A stretch of 64,000 nt of DNA from an uncultured Lachnospiraceae bacterium (GTDB lineage Bacteria; Bacillota; Clostridia; Lachnospirales; Lachnospiraceae): the NCBI GenBank assembly GCA_910578085.1, contig CAJTPM010000017.1, forward strand, positions 1 to 64,000, read 5' to 3'. Each line of letters opens with the position of its first letter. Within the stretch, counting starts at the first letter, position 1. A program made the position numbers and the translations under genes. Below are positions 52,450 through 59,630 of the stretch, piece after piece. The notes beneath the pieces were generated by a model, which saw nothing but the letters and a program-made list of their open reading frames with translations, was not told the DNA's origin and made no database searches.

Positions 52450-52995
52450 TTAGTGCCACTCACGGCCTCCACCACTCCAGTCTAATTCACTAGCATCCTG
52501 AGGAACTACTCCCCAAGGATTATCAGTACTACCAGTTGAATCATCGCCACTTGGTTGAGATTCAGCAGGAGGAGGGGTTTGGGGTTGATTATTTCCACTA
52601 CCACCATTTCCGCTTGACTGCTGGGTAGTTTTAGCTTTAGAAGTTTTTTTCAAGGCTTCTATTTCTGCATTCAATTCATCTATCGTAGCATTCAAACTTT
52701 CTATAGTTGCATTTAATTCTACAATCTGTGCATCTTTGGCTGTTGCATCATCAATGGCAGTTTTCAGATTTTCGTTTTCTGTTTTCATTTCCTCTACAGA
52801 AGCAGACAATTTTTCAATTTCTGTATCTTTTTCTGAAATCTCATTATTTTGTGAATCCATTTCAGCTTTCAGATTGGCAATATCATCTTGCAAAGTGGCT
52901 ACAGATGAATTGGCTTTACTGTACTGCCAGATATTGATACCAATGCTCACGACCAACAATGACGACAAAATGATAGTAATTATTTTGTTTTTCAT
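52450..52995 (-). CDS. membrane-anchored coiled-coil protein of the element
   Basis: This 181-residue protein has one N-terminal hydrophobic helix (IITIILSSLLVVSIGINIW), an uninterrupted coiled coil (about 32-120, with heptad runs such as IVELNATIESLNATIDELNA) and a low-complexity tail rich in Ser, Gly, Pro and Gln ending in WSGGGREWH. It probably projects from the membrane. It resembles no known immunity or conjugation protein. AGGA lies 9 bases before the ATG at 52995. It is divergent from the small XRE regulator. Confidence 0.75.
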   Translation of the reverse strand: MKNKIITIILSSLLVVSIGINIWQYSKANSSVATLQDDIANLKAEMDSQNNEISEKDTEIEKLSASVEEMKTENENLKTAIDDATAKDAQIVELNATIESLNATIDELNAEIEALKKTSKAKTTQQSSGNGGSGNNQPQTPPPAESQPSGDDSTGSTDNPWGVVPQDASELDWSGGGREWH

Positions 52996-53034
52996 ATGCA
53001 CGTTTCCTTTCTTTGGTTATATGAATCTATTTTA

Positions 53035-53070
53035 CTACAATATTTATTGTAGCATATAGCGCATATATGC
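53035..53070. promoter_or_regulatory. tandem palindromes between divergent coiled-coil and XRE genes
   Basis: CTACAATA (53035-53042) with TATTGTAG (53045-53052), and GCATATA (53052-53058) with TATATGC (53064-53070), form two adjacent inverted repeats in the shared promoter region. They are likely operators for the small XRE protein encoded at 53138. Confidence 0.6.
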
Positions 53071-53137
53071 ACAATATTTATTTTCTGGCTGTTCATTCAT
53101 AATAGTAACAGGATGCAAAGAAAGGCAGTCGCTATTT

Positions 53138-53341
53138 ATGATTGATTACAGCCCATTATGGGAGACTATGAAAAAGAAAGAAATCACACAATATAAGCTG
53201 TTAAAAGATAAGGTGATAGACAACAAGGCGTTAGATACTCTGCGGAAAAATAAGAATATCACCATGTTGACGCTTGAAAAACTTTGTCATGCTTTGGGCT
53301 GTACCCCTAACGATATTGTGAGATTTCCAACTGATGAATAG
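53138..53341 (+). CDS. small Cro/CI-type helix-turn-helix regulator
   Basis: This 67-residue protein is of the short Cro/CI type: KKKEITQYKLLKDKVIDNKA, then LDTLRKNKNITMLTLEKLCH and ALGCTPNDIVRF. It probably binds the palindromes upstream and controls itself and the divergent coiled-coil gene. AAAGG lies 12 or so bases before the ATG, a weak site. It is the only plus-strand gene of the element. Confidence 0.85.
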   Translation: MIDYSPLWETMKKKEITQYKLLKDKVIDNKALDTLRKNKNITMLTLEKLCHALGCTPNDIVRFPTDE

Positions 53342-53910
53342 CTTGTGTGTGGCGGCTTTAGGTTCCTGTCGCCAAAATTGAAACATACTCGCTATCGCTC
53401 GCTCAATTTTGGAACGTCTCCACATTCTGGCAAGTCACGGAGAAATTGTTTGTATCACGGAAAAGATGCGATACAAATAATTCCTCCTGTTTTCGCAAGC
53501 TGGGAAAGTGTTTCGGCACTTTCTTTTTTTACCTATAACGTGGATTATTTCATAGCGAAATTTTAAGGATAGCTTGCTTGTTGCATCATGGAGATATCAG
53601 CTATCCGTCAGATATACGCAAGATTCCAGTTTTAAAAGGGCACAGTTAAGGGGAATTGATAAGAAGTGCATTTATCAATTCCCCCTGCTCCATTATGTTC
53701 TGGCAAGCTACCGTTTGTAAAGGGGCTTTCGCGGCATAAAAAGGGCGGCGCTAAAAAGAAGCGCCAATTTATTCCACGACCCCTTGACAAACTGCTCTGC
53801 GGCTACCCTGCCAGTTTCTGCACCTCTTTTTTTCCATCCTTTTTCCATCTTTCTTTTTTGGTCTTTTCATATTACAATAGCAAGTATATCAGCGTGGGCA
53901 TCTGGTGTGG
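53342..53910. other. non-coding right end of the element
   Basis: No gene is supported. The stretch contains several hairpins: a 10-bp stem CCAAAATTGA/TCAATTTTGG (53372-53381, 53403-53412), a 13-bp perfect stem GGGGAATTGATAA with its partner (53650-53662, 53672-53684), and GGCGCT/AGCGCC (53747-53752, 53760-53765). Such structured DNA next to attR may be a single-strand origin or simply terminators. Confidence 0.5.
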
Positions 53911-53945
53911 TATCTTTAAGTAAGGGAAACAGGCGCCAGCATACC
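53911..53945 (+). other. attR junction
   Basis: Element arm TATCTTTAAGTAAGG... (53911-53931) meets the GG core at 53932-53933, followed by host sequence CGCCAGCATACCGG. The host side continues the XRE frame as A-S-I-P-D. Confidence 0.85.
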
Positions 53946-54576
53946 GGATACGGCACTGCTTGTGCCGCTCTCAGAACTCCTGGGAGTTTCCGTGACGGAG
54001 CTTTTAATGAGTGAGAAAATAGAAAAAGAAAACACTCTCGAGCCCGGGCAGGTGGAGACTATTGTAAAGACGGCGATCACCTATGGGGAGGATACAGTCA
54101 AAAGGGCATATCAGGTAAAAAGCAGATGGCCCTTTTATTATGGAATGTCATTTCTGGCAGGTGTCGCAGGTATGCTGTTAAACTACAGGGGCGGGCGCAG
54201 TTTTGAGACATTGGGCACGATTATGGGCCTGTGCGCTGTGTTTGGCGCTTATTTCTGCTTCTTTGTAAAGATGCGTCTTCCCCGGTTTTATGATGAAAAT
54301 CGCCTGAGTATATTTCATGACGGCGTATTCGAGATGAGTATGCCGGGGATGGAGTTTAACAATAAAAACTGGCCTCATATTGTGGAGGCACTGCGTCTGT
54401 GGGCGTGCCTGTCCATGGCACTTTTTCCGATGTTGCATTATATTCTGGGGAATCCGGTGTGGGGAGCAGTACGTTTTGTCGGAGGGATTGTGTTATTGTT
54501 TGTATTTCTAGGCACGCTTTTTGGGACGATCTATGGGGTTGGGAAGAAGTATGAAAAACAGAATATTGCAGATTGA
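53934..54576 (+). pseudogene. 3' part of the interrupted XRE-membrane regulator gene
   Basis: It continues the 45266 fragment in frame: ASIPDTALLVPLSELLGVSV, completing the helix-turn-helix, then an acidic linker and a membrane domain with four or so helices (WPFYYGMSFLAGVAGMLLNY near the start; VRFVGGIVLLFVFLGTLFGT near the end). XRE-membrane fusions of this kind are common in Clostridia; their signals are mostly unknown. An ATG at 53962 could start a 204-residue membrane fragment, but it has no ribosome-binding site. A terminator follows. Confidence 0.88.
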
Positions 54577-54637
54577 TCATAGAGCGGCATAGAAAAATGG
54601 TGCGATGGCAGATGTAGTAAAAGTATTGCTAAAATAT

Positions 54638-54671
54638 CCGGCAGCCGTATGAAGGCGGACTGCCGGTTTTT
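54638..54671 (+). terminator. rho-independent terminator after the XRE gene
   Basis: CCGGCAG (54638-54644) pairs with CTGCCGG (54660-54666), followed by TTTTT. It marks the 3' end of the host XRE gene, outside the integrated element. Confidence 0.85.
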
Positions 54672-54700
54672 AGAAGAGAAGTATAAATATAGTATTGATT

Positions 54701-55282
54701 TTATTCGGATAAAATATATTTAAGCATTTGGTATACCGCCTGTTTCTTGGCCTGTTTTTTGGAAGATGATTTTGCACTGAAGAATATTGCAGCTTCTGTT
54801 ATATGGCAGGTACATTTCCAGACAGGGTTTCCATTGGTATTATATTGCTGCTCAAATTTATAAAAAGGAATTGAAAAATATCCTCTTCTTGCGAGTATTT
54901 CCAGTTGATTGATGGCATCGTTTATATTTGGGTTTGGAATTTCATCCTGAATATAAAATAGCATGTTGTTCCGTTCCAGGTATTCATAAGCTAATGAGCA
55001 GACTGCCTTTCGGGCTTCGTTTTTAGTACATGTAATTTCGTCAAATTTTTTATTCGGATCAAAATTTTCGTAGTCGCTGATAAAGTGACCATATTTTTCG
55101 GTAAGCAGCTTTACTACAACCAAATCCAGAACTTTGTCACCGATAATTTCCAGTATTTCCTTGTCTTCTCCGCCTTGTTCTTTTGCATAAGAGCGTCTGA
55201 CAAATGCCTGCTGCAACAAATCGAGATTTCGAAAGTTGTAGCCGATTTGATCCTGAATAAATGTTAAATCTTTTTGTTCCAT
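54701..55282 (-). CDS. divergent RNase III / double-stranded-RNA-binding protein
   Basis: This 193-residue protein has an RNase III-like N-terminal domain (FRNLDLLQQAFVRRSYAKEQ; DKEILEIIGDKVLDLVVVKL, keeping the E...GD..L signature) and a C-terminal dsRNA-binding domain (NPVWKCTCHI then SSSKKQAKKQAVYQMLKYI). The usual second acidic motif (DALEALIGA) near residue 110 is not apparent and the domain is short, so nuclease activity may be reduced or lost. It is not the housekeeping rnc by length. GGGAGG lies 8 bases before the ATG at 55282. It is divergent from the restriction operon. Confidence 0.8.
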   Translation of the reverse strand: MEQKDLTFIQDQIGYNFRNLDLLQQAFVRRSYAKEQGGEDKEILEIIGDKVLDLVVVKLLTEKYGHFISDYENFDPNKKFDEITCTKNEARKAVCSLAYEYLERNNMLFYIQDEIPNPNINDAINQLEILARRGYFSIPFYKFEQQYNTNGNPVWKCTCHITEAAIFFSAKSSSKKQAKKQAVYQMLKYILSE

Positions 55283-55342
55283 AAAAAATACCTCCCAGTA
55301 ATTTGTACTAAAAGGCATAATAAATGCCCGACAAAAATACAA

Positions 55343-55652
55343 CTGTATGACACAGTCCGTTTGTCAGACATGATAGATTAAATTTAGATTCTTTGTTTTC
55401 GGGTGTTTATGGATATTTACTTGCATAAATAGGAATAAACACATATAAACAATGTTTCAAATTATAAAGTATTTTCTTGAAAATTGTTGTTTGCTATTGT
55501 GCTTATACCGACAAGGCCAACCAATATCATATAAAATATCATTGAAAACCAACATAAATCGCACATAGTTGCGAGGGTATCTTGAAAAAAGAGAAAACAT
55601 TTGTTAATATTATATACAATAACCATGAATGAAAAATACAGGAGATAAAAAC
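55343..55652. other. divergent intergenic region before the restriction operon
   Basis: AT-rich, no gene. A TATACAAT-like -10 lies near 55613-55620 for the plus-strand operon, but I cannot place a -35 with confidence. GGAG lies 8 bases before the ATG at 55653. Nothing else stands out. Confidence 0.4.
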
Positions 55653-55874
55653 ATGGCTGTTTCATATAACCGGATGTGGAAATTGCTTGTGGATAAGAAG
55701 ATGAGCAAAGCAGACCTGCGAAAAGCAGCGAACATCGCTCCAAATACAATGACAAAACTTCGTCGGGACGAGCCGGTGAATCTTGCAATTCTTGGAAGGA
55801 TTTGCAGTGTGCTGCGTTGTGATTACGGCGACCTTATGCAATATGTACCGGAGGAGAAAACAGATGACGAATAA
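55653..55874 (+). CDS. small XRE regulator leading the restriction-modification operon
   Basis: This 73-residue Cro/CI-type protein starts MAVSYNRMWKLLVDKKMSKA and has a helix-turn-helix (LRKAANIAPNTMTKLRRDEP). Its 3' end overlaps the hsdM start by 11 bases, so the two are coupled. It is a good candidate control protein that times expression of the restriction genes, as C proteins do, but that role is inferred from position. GGAG lies 8 bases before the ATG. Confidence 0.87.
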   Translation: MAVSYNRMWKLLVDKKMSKADLRKAANIAPNTMTKLRRDEPVNLAILGRICSVLRCDYGDLMQYVPEEKTDDE

Positions 55875-57576
55875 GCAGCTAAAGAACTTAAAAGATACAT
55901 TGTGGGCAACTGCCGATCAGCTGCGCGCTAATTCCGGCCTGAAGTCCACGGAATATGCCGAACCGATTCTGGGCCTTATTTTTCTGCGGTTTGCGGATGT
56001 AAAGTACAGCAAATATGAATGTGAAATTAAAGCAGAGTTTGAGAAAAACAAAGGGATGCGTATGGAACGCTCCATACATGAAATTGCAATTGAGAAGTGC
56101 GGATTTTATCTTCCGGAAGAAGCGCGATATGATTGGCTTTTAAATCTTCCTGAAAGTGAAAATCTTGCTCAAAAGATCAAAGCGGCAATGGAGGATATTG
56201 AAAAGTATACGTCTGAACTTACAGATACTTTGCCGAAAGATGTTTATTACCGTGTGAACAGTCAGGATGATCCTCTCGTACTGGCAAAACTTTTAAAAGC
56301 TTTCAAAGATATTCCGGCGGATGTAGAATTAGATATCTTCGGTGAAATTTACGAATATTTTCTGGGTAAATTTGCATTGGCAGAAGGCCAGGGCGGCGGA
56401 GAGTTTTTTACGCCGTCTACAGTTGTCCGCTACATGGTGGAGGTCCTTGCTCCTACGGAAGGTAAAATCCTTGATCCTGCGTGCGGAAGCGGCGGTATGT
56501 TTGTTCAGACAGCTCATTATATTGAGCGTCATAAAGCCAAAGGAAAACAGATTAACCTGCGTGCTTATGGTGTGGAGAAAACCGGCGCTACGGTAAAGTT
56601 AGCCAAAATGAATCTTGTTTTGAATAATGTTCGAGGAACGATTACAGAAGCCAATTCCTATTATCGCGATCCCTATGACAGTTTCGCGAATTTCGATTAT
56701 GTCATGGCAAATCCGCCGTTTAATGTGGATGAAGTTGAATTGGACGGGGTGAAAGACCAGGCTCGTTTTAATACATACGGCGTTCCGCAAAATAAAACGA
56801 AAAACAAAAAGAAAGATGCCAAAGAAACCGTGCCAAACGCAAACTATCTTTGGATCAATCAATTCGCTACAGCACTAAATGAAAACGGACGGGCTGCGCT
56901 GGTTATGGCAAATTCTGCATCCGATGCAGGCAACAGTGAAAAAGATATTCGTATAAAATTGGTTGAAAGCGGTGTGATCAGTCAGATGGTGACATTGCCG
57001 TCTAATATGTTTACATCGGTAACATTGCCTGCTACCTTGTGGTTTTTTGATAAAGCAAAAGCAGACAGAGAGGAAATTCTTTTTATTGATGCCAGAAATA
57101 TTTTTACGCAAATTGACCGCGCACACCGTAAATTTTCGGATGAACAAATTCGCAACCTCGGTATTATCACAAGGCTGTATGAGGGAAAGACAGAAGAATT
57201 TGAGGCATTACTTGCTGATTACCGGGCGAAACTGGCCGAAGCGCCGGAAGTGTCCGATGATGAAGATATTATGCCGAAAAGCTATTGGCAATCCAATATT
57301 GACTGGCTGACAGAACGCTTTCCGGAGGGGAAATACAGGGATGTTGTCGGTCTGTGCAAGGCTGCAAAAGTTGAAGGGGAAGACGGCATCAAAGATCAGG
57401 ACTATTCTCTCAACCCCGGACGTTATGTCGGCGTTGTCATTGAGGATGACGGGTTGACACAGGATGAGTTTAAACGGAGAATGATGGCTTATTATACAAA
57501 ACTTACTGAGCTGAATGAAGAAGCGCATGGGTTGGAAGATAAAATTGCAGAGAACATGAAAGAGCTATTTCAATGA
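55864..57576 (+). CDS. hsdM: type I restriction-modification DNA methyltransferase subunit
   Basis: This 570-residue protein has the N-terminal HsdM helical domain (LKDTLWATADQLRANSGLKS), AdoMet-binding motif I DPACGSGG (204-211) and catalytic NPPF (283-286) of N6-adenine methyltransferases. It methylates adenine at the site chosen by HsdS and forms M2S and R2M2S complexes. GGAGGAG lies about 8 bases before the ATG at 55864, inside the end of the XRE gene. Confidence 0.97.
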   Translation: MTNKQLKNLKDTLWATADQLRANSGLKSTEYAEPILGLIFLRFADVKYSKYECEIKAEFEKNKGMRMERSIHEIAIEKCGFYLPEEARYDWLLNLPESENLAQKIKAAMEDIEKYTSELTDTLPKDVYYRVNSQDDPLVLAKLLKAFKDIPADVELDIFGEIYEYFLGKFALAEGQGGGEFFTPSTVVRYMVEVLAPTEGKILDPACGSGGMFVQTAHYIERHKAKGKQINLRAYGVEKTGATVKLAKMNLVLNNVRGTITEANSYYRDPYDSFANFDYVMANPPFNVDEVELDGVKDQARFNTYGVPQNKTKNKKKDAKETVPNANYLWINQFATALNENGRAALVMANSASDAGNSEKDIRIKLVESGVISQMVTLPSNMFTSVTLPATLWFFDKAKADREEILFIDARNIFTQIDRAHRKFSDEQIRNLGIITRLYEGKTEEFEALLADYRAKLAEAPEVSDDEDIMPKSYWQSNIDWLTERFPEGKYRDVVGLCKAAKVEGEDGIKDQDYSLNPGRYVGVVIEDDGLTQDEFKRRMMAYYTKLTELNEEAHGLEDKIAENMKELFQ

Positions 57577-57630
57577 ATGATGTGTTCTGCTGTGCAAATG
57601 GCTGGTTGATGGATTAGGCGGGAATATAAT

Positions 57631-58851
57631 ATGAGCAAGTGGATGCTAACTCGAGTATCGGAAATGGCAGATATTATCAGTGGTGGGACACCTAAAACGG
57701 AAATATCTGAATATTGGAATGGTGATATTCCATGGCTATCCGTAAAAGATTTTTCTGGAGATGCCAAGCGAGTATATTCATCTGAAAAAAGTATTACGGA
57801 AAAGGGTCTTAATAATAGTGCAACACAGCTATTATATCCGGGCGATATAATTATATCTGCTCGAGGAACTGTAGGTGAAGTTGCGCAAATAGGTAGAGCA
57901 ATGGCCTTTAATCAATCTTGTTATGGACTGCGGGCAAAAGATAGCTACTCCTCAGATTTTTTGTACTATGTTCTTAAATATCAGGTAAAATATCTGAAAG
58001 CGGTAGCGAACGGAGCGGTGTTTGATACGATAGTTTTGAATACTTTTGACAAAATGAAGTTGTATGTGCCAGAGTTGTATATACAAAAGAAAATAGCAAA
58101 GATTCTTTCCGCTTACGATGACTTAATTGAGGCAAACAACCGTAGAATTGAGTTGTTGGAACAGACAGCGCAGGAATTATATCAAGAATGGTTTGTCCGT
58201 TTTCGTTTTCCCGAACATGAAAAGGTAAAATTTGAAAATGGTCTGCCGGAGGGGTGGGATGTTGTTAAATTAGGCGATTATGTAGAAATTAAAGGGGGAA
58301 AAAGATTGCCAGAAGGAAAAAGCCTTTGCAGTGAAGAAACAGAACATCCATATATTAGAATTCGTGATATTACATCATCAAAATTTATTTGTCTTAACGA
58401 AAATTTGGAATATATTGACAATGAAACTTTTGATATTATAAAACGTTTTACTGTTAAGCCAAAAGATATCCTGATTTCTATTGTGGGAACAATTGGGGCT
58501 ATAGCTTGTGTAGGTAAGAGCCTTAAAGGTGCAAATCTTACGGAAAACTGTATTAAGCTTATAAATATTAATTATTTTACAAGTGACTTTCTTTATCATT
58601 TTTTAAATTCAGATGCTGGTAAAGGTACAATTCAGGCAGGAATTGTAGGAGCTACTCAGCCCAAATTGCCGATTTATAACATAAAAAGAATAAAATTACT
58701 AAAACCACAGATTGACGTGATTAATAAATTTACAATGATGGTTGAACCAATTGATCAAGAAATAATGAATTTGATGGATCATAACAGAAATCTTGCTGTT
58801 CAACGTGATTTATTATTGCCCCGCTTGATAAGTGGGAAACTAGAAGTATAA
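57631..58851 (+). CDS. hsdS: type I restriction-modification specificity subunit
   Basis: This 406-residue protein contains two target-recognition domains separated and followed by conserved helices: the first opens MADIISGGTPKTEISEYWNG, the second opens LGDYVEIKGGKRLPEG, with helical spacers IEANNRRIELLEQTAQELYQ and a C-terminal one near 380-406. It sets the bipartite DNA sequence that the complex recognises. It starts 54 bases after hsdM. The second domain is more AT-rich than hsdM, consistent with exchange of recognition domains. Confidence 0.95.
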   Translation: MSKWMLTRVSEMADIISGGTPKTEISEYWNGDIPWLSVKDFSGDAKRVYSSEKSITEKGLNNSATQLLYPGDIIISARGTVGEVAQIGRAMAFNQSCYGLRAKDSYSSDFLYYVLKYQVKYLKAVANGAVFDTIVLNTFDKMKLYVPELYIQKKIAKILSAYDDLIEANNRRIELLEQTAQELYQEWFVRFRFPEHEKVKFENGLPEGWDVVKLGDYVEIKGGKRLPEGKSLCSEETEHPYIRIRDITSSKFICLNENLEYIDNETFDIIKRFTVKPKDILISIVGTIGAIACVGKSLKGANLTENCIKLININYFTSDFLYHFLNSDAGKGTIQAGIVGATQPKLPIYNIKRIKLLKPQIDVINKFTMMVEPIDQEIMNLMDHNRNLAVQRDLLLPRLISGKLEV

Positions 58852-58963
58852 AACTTCGAAAACGGAATTAAAAATTAATTTGAAAAAAAGAGCACGGCTA
58901 AAACTGTAGATATGATAGACAGAGATTTTTTTGAATGCTGAATTTACGAGGAAAGGGATAAAA

Positions 58964-59626
58964 ATGTTTGCAACAAGTACATATGATGAGATCATCAAAT
59001 GCGAGCAATGCATTGAAAATAAAGAAATCGTAGTATTTTTGTTTGTAAGACCGACAAATCAGGATGCTATTGATGTTATTCAGGAATTTGAGTATATTTA
59101 TTACAATTCTGCGGAATATTGTTCTATCTATGCGATAGGATACAGTAATGATTCTCAAAAACAAGAGGACAACCATTATAGAAGAGTAAGAGAAATAATA
59201 GATCGTGATTGGTATTTTAGCAATAAAGCATTTGTAGAATTTAAAAATAGTCTGGAACGGCGTATAAAGTGGGAATATTCTGGAGAAATGGAAGTCCTTA
59301 TTCTGCAGAATAATCCTGGCGGAAAAGATCCTTTAAATTTTTCAAACTACGTAGCCATTAACGTTAATAAGGGATTACGGGAGGGATACATGGATTCGTT
59401 TCAAAGATTTATGGAATCACTTATAAGAAGCGCCAGAAGTAAAGTGACAGCAAAGGAAGCGGTCTCTGATCTTTGTAAGAGCAATATTAGTATTAAAGAT
59501 ACTATTTCAGAAGCGATTGAAGATTCTAAAAAGATTCCGAGTCCAGCGAAACAAATTATAAAAGACAGATTGTTTTACCATTGTGCTAATACTGTAAATC
59601 AGACAAAATATTGCCTGTGGAGGTAA
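58964..59626 (+). CDS. hypothetical protein embedded between hsdS and hsdR, 220 aa
   Basis: Unrecognised soluble protein beginning MFATSTYDEIIKCEQCIENK. The first half looks alpha/beta (EIVVFLFVRPTNQDAIDVIQ; SIYAIGYSNDSQ), the second half helical and basic. GAGGAAAGGG lies upstream of the ATG at 58964. It ends 4 bases before hsdR, so it is in the operon. Accessory genes in this position sometimes protect the host or add a second defence activity, but no function is assigned. Confidence 0.75.
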   Translation: MFATSTYDEIIKCEQCIENKEIVVFLFVRPTNQDAIDVIQEFEYIYYNSAEYCSIYAIGYSNDSQKQEDNHYRRVREIIDRDWYFSNKAFVEFKNSLERRIKWEYSGEMEVLILQNNPGGKDPLNFSNYVAINVNKGLREGYMDSFQRFMESLIRSARSKVTAKEAVSDLCKSNISIKDTISEAIEDSKKIPSPAKQIIKDRLFYHCANTVNQTKYCLWR

Positions 59627-59630
59627 CTCT

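Larger units (their letters stand above)
45395..53933. mobile_element. 8.54-kb integrated CRESS-type replicon with serine recombinase
   Basis: Both ends are defined by a GG core (45395-45396 and 53932-53933). When the ends are joined, the flanking 21-bp arms (45397-45417 and 53911-53931) form an inverted repeat matching at 18 of 21 positions, which is the expected attP form for a large serine recombinase. Removing 8537 bp restores the host XRE frame. The minus-strand operon (51490 to 45469) encodes four unknowns, a CRESS-like Rep, another unknown, a TnpW-like protein and the recombinase. Upstream lie a candidate rolling-circle origin, a 100-bp direct repeat, and a membrane coiled-coil protein divergent from a small XRE regulator. 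No relaxase or conjugation gene is evident. Confidence 0.92.

Noticed and set aside
53345..53923. Two plus-strand frames (73 and 85 codons) at the right end of the element
   Set aside because: They cover strong hairpins, lack ribosome-binding sites and show no protein-like composition.
45395..53933. Tn916-like or other conjugative element
   Set aside because: No relaxase, coupling protein or transfer genes are present; the content is replication plus recombination.
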